Below the pieces are notes generated by a model. The model was not told where the DNA came from, searched no databases, and worked only from the letters and a program-made list of their open reading frames with translations. This document shows, one piece after another, positions 38,427 through 46,802 of a stretch of 64,000 nucleotides of DNA. The DNA comes from JAAELZ01 sp047639475 (GTDB lineage: Bacteria; Pseudomonadota; Gammaproteobacteria; Arenicellales; Poriferihabitantaceae): contig JBLIOD010000007.1 in NCBI GenBank assembly GCA_047639475.1, positions 19,073 to 83,072 on the forward strand, read 5' to 3'. Each line of letters begins with the position of its first letter. Position 1 is the stretch's first letter. The translations under genes were made by a program, and so were the position numbers.

Positions 38427-39398
38427 TTATACGACTTTGTCGCCAGGTATATTTCCTGCGAAATAAGCACGCAAATTATCAACAACACGCATGCCCATTG
38501 CCACGCGAGTTTCGGTTGTAGCGCTACCTAAGTGAGGTAATAACACCACGTTTTCCATGCTGGCGAGTTCTTCTGAAACTTTAGGTTCAAATTCGTATAC
38601 ATCTAAACCGGCGCCGGCAATTTGGCCGCTTTTCAATGCATCCACTAACGCTTGCTCTTCGATGACGTCACCGCGTGCAGTATTAATGACATAAGCGCCC
38701 GGCTTCATTTTACCAAAGGCTTCAGCATTGATTAAATGGTGAGTTGTTTCGCCGCCTGGGCAATGCAAAGTGATGAAATCAGCATTGGCATAGACTTCAT
38801 CAGGCGAATTACACTGAGTTGCATTCAAGCCTTCAAGGTCTGCTGCTGTAGGTGGGAAGGGGTCATGAAAAATAATATTCATACCAAAGCCCTGCGCGGC
38901 GCGCTGTGCGACTGCACGGGCAATACGGCCCATGCCGATAAAGCCCAAGGTTTTTCCTGTCACGCTGGTGCCCATCATGTGAGTGGGGCGCCAACCCGTC
39001 CATTCATTGCCTCTAACGTGTCGCTCGCCTTCGCCAGCGCGTCTGGCAATCATGAGCATCAGTGTCATCGCCAAATCAGCGGTACAGTCGGTTAATACTT
39101 CGGGAGTATTGGTCACCGTCAATCCAGCTGCTTTTGCGGCATCGAGGTCAATATGATTGAAACCAACACCATTGCTGGCCAAAATGGTTGCCTTCATATT
39201 GGTTGCGCCCAATACTTCGGCGTCAATTTTGTCGGATACTGTAGGGCAAACCGCATCGGCAGTTTGTAAAGCTTCATGCAGCTCACTGACTGTCATGGGT
39301 ACATCGGATAAATTTAAGGTGGTGTCGAACTCCTTCACCAAGATGTCTTCAACTTCTTGTGGCCATCTTCGGGTTACGACAATCTTGGGCTTGCTCAT
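38427..39398 (-). CDS. hprA: D-2-hydroxyacid dehydrogenase, probable hydroxypyruvate/glyoxylate reductase
   Basis: This NAD(P)-dependent dehydrogenase would reduce hydroxypyruvate to D-glycerate, or glyoxylate to glycolate. The start is set at ATG 39398 (MSKPKIVVTRRWP), because the longer frame adds five residues of no conserved kind. It has the Rossmann motif GFIGMGRIARAVAQR, NTARGDVIEEQALVDAL with the catalytic Arg, the Glu in DVYEFEP and the His in LLPHLGSAT. Divergently transcribed serine-glyoxylate aminotransferase and then glycerate 2-kinase supply the steps before and after, so hydroxypyruvate is the most likely substrate. Confidence 0.85.
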   Translation of the reverse strand: MSKPKIVVTRRWPQEVEDILVKEFDTTLNLSDVPMTVSELHEALQTADAVCPTVSDKIDAEVLGATNMKATILASNGVGFNHIDLDAAKAAGLTVTNTPEVLTDCTADLAMTLMLMIARRAGEGERHVRGNEWTGWRPTHMMGTSVTGKTLGFIGMGRIARAVAQRAAQGFGMNIIFHDPFPPTAADLEGLNATQCNSPDEVYANADFITLHCPGGETTHHLINAEAFGKMKPGAYVINTARGDVIEEQALVDALKSGQIAGAGLDVYEFEPKVSEELASMENVVLLPHLGSATTETRVAMGMRVVDNLRAYFAGNIPGDKVV

Positions 39399-39413
39399 AA
39401 TGTGTGCTCTCAA

Positions 39414-39793
39414 TAGTTAGGTTATTTAAAATAGCGTAAAGTTGGCCGAAAAACCTAGCGCAACCTAGTGATTAATTTTGCATTGACTTGGGGGCGCTGT
39501 AAAGCAATGGTTGCCCGACTATCTATAAAACTTGTTGATAGCGACATTGGTTTTGTTGTGGTCTAGTCGGTAGTCATAAGGAACACCCAAGAGTAGGTAT
39601 AAACAAGGCTTTATGGTTATAAGAAGGCACTAAATTTGCCCCTATTTTGGTTCATTACTGGCTCACTTATGGTGGGGTATTTGCCTTGTTTCGCTGCTAA
39701 GATTGGCGCATTATTTTCTAGTGTTTCTCAGTATAGACAGAGAAGCAAATACCCGAACGAATTTACAACTTTCAACTCTTTATAGGTGATAGC
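39414..39793. other. Divergent intergenic region between hprA and sgaA with a distant inverted repeat
   Basis: No gene is seen here. A perfect ten-base inverted repeat, GGGTATTTGC at 39675-39684 and GCAAATACCC at 39745-39754, has 60 bases between its arms and lies just upstream of the sgaA start. It could bind a regulator acting on both divergent genes. No regulator gene is adjacent. Confidence 0.45.
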
Positions 39794-41017
39794 GTGACTG
39801 TTTTTCCAACCTTAGTAATTCCTCATACTTTAGCTGCTGGCCCAGGCCCAGGCAATACTGATCCGCGTGTTTTACAGGCGTTCGCTAATGCAGGCGTGGC
39901 TGACCACATGCAAGCTGACGTTATACGTGGCATGATAGAGTGCAAACACATGTTACGTACCGCTTGGGGTACAAAGAACATCCATACTTATGGCGTGGGT
40001 GGTACTGGCTTCAGTGGTTTGGATTGCATGCTTAGCATGATTTTGCCAGGCGACAAAGTGGTTGTGTTTTCTAACGGTACCTTTAGCGGCTTAGATGCAA
40101 AAACTATTCGCATGAAAGCGTCTACTATAGAAGACCTTGCCGCTAATCCAAGTGACCCTCAGCCTAGCAACGTTATTGTGATTGACGTGCCGCACGGTAC
40201 TTCAGTTAGTGCAGAGATGGCAGATGCAGCTTTAGCAAAACATAAGCCTATGTGGGCTTTTATGGCGCATTGGGAAACTGGCAGTGGCCGTGTTAATGAA
40301 ATTCAAGGCTTTAATGATGCCTGTGCTAAGCATGGTGCCATGGGACTCATTGATGCCGTATCTAGTTTAGGTGTTGGGCATTTTAATATTGATGAATACC
40401 CGGCTGTTGTGGCTTGGGCATCTTGCCCTCAAAAAGGTGTATTGGCTTTGCCGCTAACCTACGCACCCGTATCTTTTCGTGACGAAGCTATCGCGCTCGT
40501 TAATAAGCGGGGTTGTTATACCTATGTGCACCACCCTGTTTGGGAAGGTAAGCACTGGGGCATCATTGATGGTGCTGATACTGAAACATCTGCTTATCAC
40601 CGTACTCACTCAGGGTATGCAGTCGCGTCTTTACATGAAGCCTTACGCATTTTGTTGACCACAGGCCGAGAAGAAACGGCAGTGGCTTACGAATTCCACG
40701 AAACGGCATTAAAGCTAGCAGTGGCCTCTATGGGCTGTGAAGTGACTTCGAATATGCCTAGCTTAGTGGTGCTTAACTTACCTGGTGATTTGGCAGGCAG
40801 GGAAAAAGAGTTGGTCGGAAACTGTCGTGCTGAAGGTTTTGGTATTTGGCCGACGTTATCAGAGCCTGTACAAGTTCGAATAGGGATATTGAATCAACTG
40901 AACACCCCTGCAATTACGGACATTGTTGGCCGGTTCGCTGACGCGATGTTGCACATGGGCGCTGACTTTGATAAATCTACAGTAATGGATGAGCTTAGCG
41001 CGTATTATCACGCCTAA
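39794..41017 (+). CDS. sgaA: Serine-glyoxylate aminotransferase
   Basis: This PLP class V aminotransferase would convert serine plus glyoxylate to hydroxypyruvate plus glycine, a defining step of the serine cycle. The start is GTG 39794. The 407-residue protein has AAGPGPGNTDPRVLQAF at the N terminus, the glycine-rich YGVGGTGFSG and the PLP lysine at Lys214 in SCPQKGV. The family also covers alanine-glyoxylate aminotransferase; serine is favoured by the adjacent hydroxypyruvate reductase and glycerate kinase genes. It is the first gene of a short plus-strand unit. Confidence 0.87.
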   Translation: MTVFPTLVIPHTLAAGPGPGNTDPRVLQAFANAGVADHMQADVIRGMIECKHMLRTAWGTKNIHTYGVGGTGFSGLDCMLSMILPGDKVVVFSNGTFSGLDAKTIRMKASTIEDLAANPSDPQPSNVIVIDVPHGTSVSAEMADAALAKHKPMWAFMAHWETGSGRVNEIQGFNDACAKHGAMGLIDAVSSLGVGHFNIDEYPAVVAWASCPQKGVLALPLTYAPVSFRDEAIALVNKRGCYTYVHHPVWEGKHWGIIDGADTETSAYHRTHSGYAVASLHEALRILLTTGREETAVAYEFHETALKLAVASMGCEVTSNMPSLVVLNLPGDLAGREKELVGNCRAEGFGIWPTLSEPVQVRIGILNQLNTPAITDIVGRFADAMLHMGADFDKSTVMDELSAYYHA

Positions 41018-41111
41018 GTGATTCATCAATTTGTAAGCCTCTATGGCGCGTCTGAGTCTTTCTGGCGTGCCATTTTGTTATCTCGACCTTAAATAAACAG
41101 TCCAAGTTAAA

Positions 41112-42353
41112 ATGACCCAAGCTAAACAAACCCTAGATGCATTAATGAAAGCGGCCATCGAGGCGGCTCAACCCGCAACTTGCACGCCTACCGATCTGCC
41201 CGCGGCGGGCAAAAGAACCGTGGTTATCGGCGCCGGCAAGGCATCAGGCGCCATGGCTAAAGCGTTGGAAGATAGTTGGGAAGGGGAGCTAAGTGGCATC
41301 GTTGCCGTACCTGCAGGTTACGAGCAGGCTTGTGATCAAATAGAAATAATTACGGCAAGTCACCCTGTGCCGGATGAGCGCAGTGTCGCGGCGGCGCAAA
41401 AAATAAAGCAAGCGGTTTCAGGTTTGAACAAAGATGATTTAGTGATCGCACTGATATCCGGCGGAGGGTCAGCGTTGATGGCAGAGCCGATAGAGGGCAT
41501 TGACTTGGCGCTTAAGCAACAAGTCACTAAAGGCCTATTGATGGGCGGGGCCACAATTCAAGAAATCAACACGGTGCGCAAGCAATTGTCGCAAATAAAA
41601 GGCGGGCAACTAGCTGCAGCAGTAGGTGAGGCCAGATTAGAAACTTGGTTGATATCTGATGTGCCAGGAGATGATCCTTCGTTTATTGCTTCCGGACCTA
41701 CAGTGACCGATGCGTCGACCAAACAAGATGCGATTAAATTACTCAATAAGTACTTAGATGAAGTGCCAAGCGAAGTGTTATCCGCACTTGATCGTAAGGA
41801 CGAATCTAAGCCCAATATAAAGGGCACCGTTCGAATGATCGGCTCCCCGATGGTTAGCCTGTTGGCAGCAGCAGAGGTTGCTAAGCAACATGGTTATACA
41901 CCGATCATTTTAGGGGATGCGCTTGAAGGAGAGTCGCAAGATGCAGGTTTGATCATGGCCGGCATCGCTAAATGCGTTGCGCTGCATGGCCGCCCAATTA
42001 AAGCGCCAGCGGTATTGTTGAGCGGTGGTGAAACCACTGTAACCCATCGTGGTGAAGGCAAGGGTGGTCCGAACCAGGAGTTTATGTTGGGCATGTTGGG
42101 CGGTCTTGACTCGCACCCCAAAATTCACGCCTTAGCCATCGACACAGATGGTCGAGATGGTAGTGAGCCGGTTGCAGGCGCGTTTATCGGGCCAACTACA
42201 TTGGAAGAGGCGAAGCAGGCGGGGTTAAGTTATGCAAGCGCTTGTGAGCAACACGATAGCTATACCTTTTTTACTGCACTGGGGAATATTATTGATACTG
42301 GCCCCACCTTTACCAATGTTAATGATTTTCGTGCTGTTTTGATTGAGGCCTAA
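41112..42353 (+). CDS. gckA: Glycerate 2-kinase (GckA/TtuD family)
   Basis: This kinase makes 2-phosphoglycerate from glycerate, the exit of serine-cycle carbon to central metabolism. The 413-residue protein has the N-terminal DUF4147 domain (VVIGAGKASGAMAKAL, ALISGGGSALM, INTVRKQLSQIKGGQLA) and the C-terminal MOFRL region (LLSGGETTVT, GGPNQEFML, IDTDGRDGSEPVAGA). It lies 94 bases after sgaA on the same strand. Tartrate-pathway homologues exist, but the neighbours point to hydroxypyruvate-derived glycerate. Confidence 0.9.
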   Translation: MTQAKQTLDALMKAAIEAAQPATCTPTDLPAAGKRTVVIGAGKASGAMAKALEDSWEGELSGIVAVPAGYEQACDQIEIITASHPVPDERSVAAAQKIKQAVSGLNKDDLVIALISGGGSALMAEPIEGIDLALKQQVTKGLLMGGATIQEINTVRKQLSQIKGGQLAAAVGEARLETWLISDVPGDDPSFIASGPTVTDASTKQDAIKLLNKYLDEVPSEVLSALDRKDESKPNIKGTVRMIGSPMVSLLAAAEVAKQHGYTPIILGDALEGESQDAGLIMAGIAKCVALHGRPIKAPAVLLSGGETTVTHRGEGKGGPNQEFMLGMLGGLDSHPKIHALAIDTDGRDGSEPVAGAFIGPTTLEEAKQAGLSYASACEQHDSYTFFTALGNIIDTGPTFTNVNDFRAVLIEA

Positions 42354-42395
42354 TTTTACCTAATGACAGCCTATTATTTACACTCGGTGCGTTAA

Positions 42396-42650
42396 ATGCA
42401 GATCGGTTGGCATGATATTGTTGGAAATGCAGGTGTGCTGTGCATTGTGGGTTGCTACTTCTTGCTGCAAGTCGGCAAGATTGATAGCGAGACGCTAAAG
42501 TTTTCTCTGATTAACCTATTGGGGGCTTCCCTAATACTGATTTCGTTGACGGTGGAGTTCAATCTGGCGGCTGCCATGATCGAAATTTTCTGGGTGATCA
42601 TTAGCTTGATTGGTGTCGGGCGATACATCCAACGGAAAAAGAAAAGCTAG
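42396..42650 (+). CDS. Small CBU_0592-like membrane protein
   Basis: This 84-residue protein has three hydrophobic segments (about 9-24, 34-50 and 57-74) and a lysine-rich tail (YIQRKKKS). It looks like the CBU_0592 family of small transmembrane proteins, whose function is unknown. It follows gckA by 42 bases and could share its transcript. I see nothing that ties it to C1 metabolism. Confidence 0.65.
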   Translation: MQIGWHDIVGNAGVLCIVGCYFLLQVGKIDSETLKFSLINLLGASLILISLTVEFNLAAAMIEIFWVIISLIGVGRYIQRKKKS

Positions 42651-42734
42651 ACCAAGCTTTTTGTACTAACTAGCCTGCAGTGTGTCTGTACTCTGTTGAC
42701 CTTCAAAAGCGACTCACCTGTCGCTTAATACCTT

Positions 42735-42755
42735 CTACTACCTACTACCTACTAC
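42735..42755. repeat. Three tandem copies of the heptamer CTACTAC
   Basis: Three perfect adjacent seven-base copies lie in the non-coding gap after the CBU_0592-like gene. This is likely a simple slippage repeat without a known role. Confidence 0.8.
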
Positions 42756-42890
42756 CATTCACTGGTGGGTCCTACATGTGCATTCGGTATGAGTGCTGTT
42801 TTACGAATTAGCCATCAGTTGGTTATCTCTTAAATTGGCGTGCATTATCCTTGTTTGAAGTGATTTACGCGGTGTTGATACGACAGGCAT

Positions 42891-42920
42891 AAAAAAGCCG
42901 CAACCTCGAAAGATTGCGGC
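42891..42920 (-). terminator. Terminator downstream of the amt operon
   Basis: On the minus strand GCCGCAA (42914-42920) pairs with TTGCGGC (42897-42903) and is followed by a run of T. It lies 44 bases beyond the stop of the small membrane protein gene. Confidence 0.85.
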
Positions 42921-42963
42921 CAATGCCCTTTTGAAAGGCACTTTTTCTTATTGTTTAAGGTGA

Positions 42964-43131
42964 TTAGCCGTGAGTAGACTCAGCCGCTTTTTCAGCCTTG
43001 AAGGCGGTATATAAAGGCACTACGAGTAATGCCATACATACCCAGAACCAAAATACAGCGCCACCACTTCCCGCATACGGAAAAAATGCTGCGGCGCCTT
43101 CCCAAGTTGTAATTGGACTTGAATTAAACAT
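42964..43131 (-). CDS. Small single-span membrane protein encoded after the Amt transporter
   Basis: A 55-residue frame starts at ATG 43131 and stops at TAA 42964. It starts MFNSSPITTWEGAAAFFPYAG, then a hydrophobic span of about 20 residues (GAVFWFWVCMALLVVPLYTAF) and a charged tail KAEKAAESTHG. It lies 18 bases after the amt stop, before a terminator, and AGAGGAC precedes its start. I do not recognise the family. The layout suggests an accessory or regulatory peptide for the transporter, which is an inference from position. Confidence 0.72.
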   Translation of the reverse strand: MFNSSPITTWEGAAAFFPYAGSGGAVFWFWVCMALLVVPLYTAFKAEKAAESTHG

Positions 43132-43149
43132 GTTATTGTCCTCTATTAA

Positions 43150-44451
43150 TTAAGATTTAATTTCTTCAGGATACGCATCGCCGACTACTTCGACGTCCAT
43201 ACCTGCTAACTGAACGGCGTCACTTGCACGTAGTACGCCCATCATTTTCATGATTAGCGAAATAACGTAGCCCGGAACAAAGCCAAGTAGCCCCATTACG
43301 ATCATGCCTTTGAATTGGCCGCCGAATGTAATTGCTGGAATATCTGGTGAAAATGCTGGGTAACCGCCTAAGAAGATACCGGCAGCGAGTACGCCCCAAA
43401 CACCACAAACTCCGTGGACTGCGACGGCGCCTACGGCGTCATCAATGCCCATTTTTTCAATCATGCCTGCTGCCCAAGGGCCTAGTAGGCCACCAGCAAA
43501 TGCGATAGCAAATGCCAAACCTGGGTAGTACATGTCTAAGCCAGATGCGGCTGAGATAACGCCGCAAAGTGCACCTGACATCATCCAGAAAGGATCACGC
43601 GTAGCCACATAACAACCAATGATGCCGCCTGCGACAGCCATTAGCGTGTTGAAGCAGATTGCAGATAAGGTAGTTGGGCCGCCGTAGATATTAGTCCACT
43701 GAGTTTCATGGAAACTGACAGGAGTACCTGGGAAGATAACGCAAGCGCCTAGGAAACCAAAGAAACCAACAACAATCAACATTAAGCCAGTTGCCGTCAT
43801 CGGTAAGCTGTGGCCTCTAATGGCGTTAGCAGAGCCGTCAGCATTAAATTTGCCGATTCTTGGTCCAAGGTTGATCAATACGCCTAATGCGAAGAACCCA
43901 GAGATCATGTGTACCACACCTGATGCACCGAAATCGTGATAACCCCAGCTTGTTACCATCCAACCTAAGTAATGCCAGCCCCAAGAAGCTGAAAGAACCC
44001 AAGCCACTGAACCTAAGATTACGGCCAGTAGGATGAATGCAGCCATCCGGATACGCTCAATTACCGCACCAGACAAGATAGAAGCAGTAGTGCACGCAAA
44101 CAACGTGAACGCGCCTACAAATACGCCAGTGGCGTTATCTTGCATGTTCGGGCCCATAGAGTCACCCCAAGGAACACCGCCGGCACCGGCAGCGAAATCA
44201 GGCATGAAACCATTGGTCATGGCCAAGTAAATCCACCAACCGAAAGCCCAAAAAGTTGGGATCATGAATGCGAATGCCAAGATATTTTTAGTACCTGACG
44301 CGAGAGTATGCTTTACGCGTGACGCGCCCATTTCATACATTAAAAAGCCGGCATGAATTAATATCATGATGGCCGTGGCCCAATAGTAATAGACCTCCAA
44401 GTTAATGGAGTTAGCAGCGGTAATCGATGCTTGAAGTTCTTCAGGGGTCAT
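43150..44451 (-). CDS. amt: Ammonium/methylammonium transporter of the Amt family
   Basis: This 433-residue protein has the eleven-span Amt layout, with WATAIMILIHAGFLMYEMGASRVKHTLASG, the central YHDFGASGVVHMISGFFALGVLINLGPRIG and the pore histidine region GAVAVHGVCGVWGVLAAGIF. No signal peptide is evident; the short N terminus MTPEELQASITAANSINLEVYYYWA leads into the first span. No glnK is adjacent, unlike most amtB genes. Its place next to the N-methylglutamate genes suggests it may carry methylammonium or recapture ammonium released by amine breakdown. A GAGGAG sequence precedes the ATG. Confidence 0.9.
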   Translation of the reverse strand: MTPEELQASITAANSINLEVYYYWATAIMILIHAGFLMYEMGASRVKHTLASGTKNILAFAFMIPTFWAFGWWIYLAMTNGFMPDFAAGAGGVPWGDSMGPNMQDNATGVFVGAFTLFACTTASILSGAVIERIRMAAFILLAVILGSVAWVLSASWGWHYLGWMVTSWGYHDFGASGVVHMISGFFALGVLINLGPRIGKFNADGSANAIRGHSLPMTATGLMLIVVGFFGFLGACVIFPGTPVSFHETQWTNIYGGPTTLSAICFNTLMAVAGGIIGCYVATRDPFWMMSGALCGVISAASGLDMYYPGLAFAIAFAGGLLGPWAAGMIEKMGIDDAVGAVAVHGVCGVWGVLAAGIFLGGYPAFSPDIPAITFGGQFKGMIVMGLLGFVPGYVISLIMKMMGVLRASDAVQLAGMDVEVVGDAYPEEIKS

Positions 44452-44799
44452 GTTGTGGTCTCCTCAGAATTGATAGGTTTTAGGTGGTTGCGAGCCTGAT
44501 AATTATTGCTGACTTTAGGCTTGCCTGCTTGTTGTGTAGTCATAAATTTAAATTGCGGGTGTGCACTAAATAAACGAATACGTGACTGAATTTATTTTTG
44601 TATCTCCAGCCAATTTTCATTCTACATGAAGATTTACTTTTGTATACGTCTGGTCTATCACTGGTCTTCTATTGGCACAAGTACGGCCTAACCAGAGATT
44701 TGGATAAATGAGAATGTTTCCAAATGAGCTTAAGGTATGTTGACCGAAAATAGTCACGGTAGTGAAATAATTGAATAACTAAGACTACACTGGTTGTAG
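44452..44799. other. Gap holding the amt promoter region
   Basis: No gene is seen. The heptamer CTGGTCT occurs twice close together near 44650-44667, about 200 bases upstream of amt. I found no convincing sigma-54 GG-N10-GC element on the minus strand near the amt start. Confidence 0.4.
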
Positions 44800-45462
44800 T
44801 TATGCTCCTGGAGTAGCGGTCGCTGCTTGCTGATAAGAGATAACAGAGAGAAACTTCACTGGAAGCGTTATTGATTCATCTGGGCCGTGCGGGGCGTCGG
44901 CGTCAAAAAATAAACAATCACCAGGGTTTAGTCGATAGTTTTTGTCTGCATGGCGATAATCGACGCAACCTTCCAGCATGTAAATGAATTCAATTCCTTC
45001 GTGTTGAAATGCAGGGAACTTGTCAGATTTATCGGTTAAAACTATTAGATAGGGTTCTACGGTTACGCCGCTGAAGTTTCCCGGTATGTGGCCCAGCAAA
45101 CTGTATTGATGCCCAGATCGCGTGCCTACGCGTTCAACTTCGATGCCTTCTCCTGCTTTTACATGCATAGCGCTGCGAGTTTCTTCAAAGCGTTTGAAGA
45201 AAGTGGTCAGTGGTACTTGTAATGCGTAAGCCAAGCTCTGAATAGTGGTTAAAGACGGCGAAGTGAGGCCATTTTCAATCTTCGACAGCATGCCAATTGA
45301 AACGCCAGTTGCATCCGCCAGTTCGGAAACGGTCATTTTACGTTTCACTCTCAAGTTTTTAACCTCCCGGCCGATAGCGATTTCTAGAACCTTTTCGTTC
45401 TCCGTTCTGATTGCGTGAGGGTTCTGTTCTAGCTTGTTGAATTTTGAAATTGTGTTTTTCAT
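44800..45462 (-). CDS. XRE-family regulator with C-terminal cupin domain
   Basis: This regulator has a helix-turn-helix of the XRE type (IGREVKNLRVKRKMTVSELADATGVSIGMLSKIENGLTSPSLTTIQSLA) and a C-terminal cupin sensor (FQHEGIEFIYMLEGCVDYRHADKNYRLNPGDCLFFDADAPHGP). The start is placed at ATG 45462 (MKNTISKFNKLEQ); the frame is open further to 45624, but those 54 residues look non-coding. It is divergent from mgsA across 439 bases and so probably controls mgsABC-gmaS. The cupin domain may sense an amine or amino acid. Confidence 0.87.
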   Translation of the reverse strand: MKNTISKFNKLEQNPHAIRTENEKVLEIAIGREVKNLRVKRKMTVSELADATGVSIGMLSKIENGLTSPSLTTIQSLAYALQVPLTTFFKRFEETRSAMHVKAGEGIEVERVGTRSGHQYSLLGHIPGNFSGVTVEPYLIVLTDKSDKFPAFQHEGIEFIYMLEGCVDYRHADKNYRLNPGDCLFFDADAPHGPDESITLPVKFLSVISYQQAATATPGA

Positions 45463-45901
45463 TCTCGCTTTAGAAAATTCTATATAATTGTCGGACAGGT
45501 TTGAGTTGTACCAAAATGCTTTGCAAAAATCGGATTCTCCAGTATCGGTGGGTGCAAAACATAGCCTAACTCTATCAAAACTATGGTTCAAACCCATGCT
45601 ATACCAAACAACATGCGTAGGCATAAACGATTTGACACGGTTATGTGAACCCCGTTATAACTACTATACACTTTTAATAAGATGATAATTTATTTATTTA
45701 AATGAATAAATTGATCAGAATTTGGTATTCCTAATATCACGTTACAAGTTGAACGTACCTGTCTCAGTAATCAGATGTCGATACGGGTGTTTGAGTATCA
45801 ATAAACAGCGATCATTTCCTGCAGAGGGAGTGGAATCACTAATTTTTCAAATCGACGATGTTGTCGTCTTAAAACTAACTACCTAGAGGAGTTTAAAACT
45901 T
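45463..45901. other. Divergent regulatory region between the XRE-cupin regulator and mgsA
   Basis: No gene is supported. A 26-base AT-rich inverted repeat lies at 45688-45713. ATACCAAA at 45601-45608 and its reverse complement TTTGGTAT at 45721-45728 flank it. AGAGGAG lies shortly before the mgsA ATG at 45902. The XRE-cupin regulator is the obvious candidate to bind here. Confidence 0.5.
45688..45713. promoter_or_regulatory. Near-perfect AT-rich palindrome upstream of mgsA
   Basis: Two 13-base arms (AATTTATTTATTT at 45688-45700 and AAATGAATAAATT at 45701-45713) are inverted copies with one mismatch and no spacer. Position in the divergent gap makes it a candidate operator for the XRE-cupin regulator. 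AT-rich palindromes also arise by chance. Confidence 0.4.
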
Positions 45902-46798
45902 ATGTGTGGAATTGTTGGACTATTTTTAAAAGATAAGTCTTTGGAACCGCAGCTGGGGCAAATGCTTTCAGAGATGCTGGTAACAATGACGGACCGTGGC
46001 CCAGATAGTGCGGGCATCGCAATATATGGTGCGGAAGATAAAGGAATGTCTAAAATCACAGTGCAGTCGGATACTGCTTCGGATGACTATGAAACCTTGG
46101 CAGCAGATCTAGAAGCTGCTATTGGCGTCAAAGTCGCGGTTGCCACGATTGATACCCATGCGGTTATTGATTTGCCATCGGAGTCGGTTGCGGCTGCCCG
46201 CCTAGCATTGAAAGAAATTAGATCAAATGTGCGTGTAATGAGTGCAGGCGATACGATAGAAATATACAAAGAAGTGGGGCTGCCGGTAGATGTTGCTGCA
46301 CGCTTTAACTTAGAAAGTATGACAGGTAGTCACGCAATTGGCCACACTCGCATGGCGACAGAGTCAGCGGTTACGACACTTGGCGCGCACCCGTTCTCTA
46401 CGGGAGCAGACCAATGTTTAGTGCATAACGGTTCTATGTCTAACCACAATAGCTTACGTCGTCGTTTGATTCGTGATGGCATGACTTTTGAAACAGAGAA
46501 TGATACCGAAGTCGCTGCAGCTTATTTGAGCCACAAAATGCAAGAGGGCAGCAACTTAGGCGAAGCCCTAGAAGCGGGCCTTGAAGATCTCGATGGTTTT
46601 TATACCTTCGTCGTCGGTACCAAAGACGGTTTCGGTGTGCTGCGTGACCCGATTGCTTGTAAGCCAGCGGTATTGGCTGAAACTGATCAATATGTCGCGT
46701 TTGGCTCAGAGTATAGAGCCCTAGTTAACCTACCTGGCATCGAAAATGCCAAAGTATGGGAGCCAGAGCCAGCCACCGTTTACTTTTGGGAGCACTAG
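45902..46798 (+). CDS. mgsA: N-methylglutamate synthase subunit A (class II glutamine amidotransferase type)
   Basis: This 298-residue protein is a class II amidotransferase domain. It opens MCGIVGLF, so Cys2 becomes the N-terminal nucleophile after Met removal. MTDRGPDSAGIAIY, GHTRMATESAVTTLGAHPF and the CLVHNGSMSNHNSLRRRL loop follow. In N-methylglutamate synthase this subunit would accept gamma-glutamylmethylamide in place of glutamine and release methylamine into a channel. It is the first gene of mgsA-mgsB-mgsC-gmaS. Glutamate-synthase-like GlxB proteins share the family; the gmaS neighbour favours the methylamine role. Confidence 0.83.
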   Translation: MCGIVGLFLKDKSLEPQLGQMLSEMLVTMTDRGPDSAGIAIYGAEDKGMSKITVQSDTASDDYETLAADLEAAIGVKVAVATIDTHAVIDLPSESVAAARLALKEIRSNVRVMSAGDTIEIYKEVGLPVDVAARFNLESMTGSHAIGHTRMATESAVTTLGAHPFSTGADQCLVHNGSMSNHNSLRRRLIRDGMTFETENDTEVAAAYLSHKMQEGSNLGEALEAGLEDLDGFYTFVVGTKDGFGVLRDPIACKPAVLAETDQYVAFGSEYRALVNLPGIENAKVWEPEPATVYFWEH

Positions 46799-46802
46799 AA
46801 AA

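Larger units (their letters stand above)
42651..42963. other. Gap with a short tandem repeat and a terminator
   Basis: The stretch contains a perfect three-copy tandem repeat of the heptamer CTACTAC at 42735-42755 and the terminator at 42891-42920. I see no convincing gene. Confidence 0.5.

Noticed and set aside
44452..44799. Sigma-54 promoter for amt
   Set aside because: No GG-N10-GC element with good flanks was found on the minus strand near the start.
45463..45624. 54-residue N-terminal extension of the XRE-cupin regulator
   Set aside because: The extension has no conserved features, while the internal Met at 45462 gives the normal family length.
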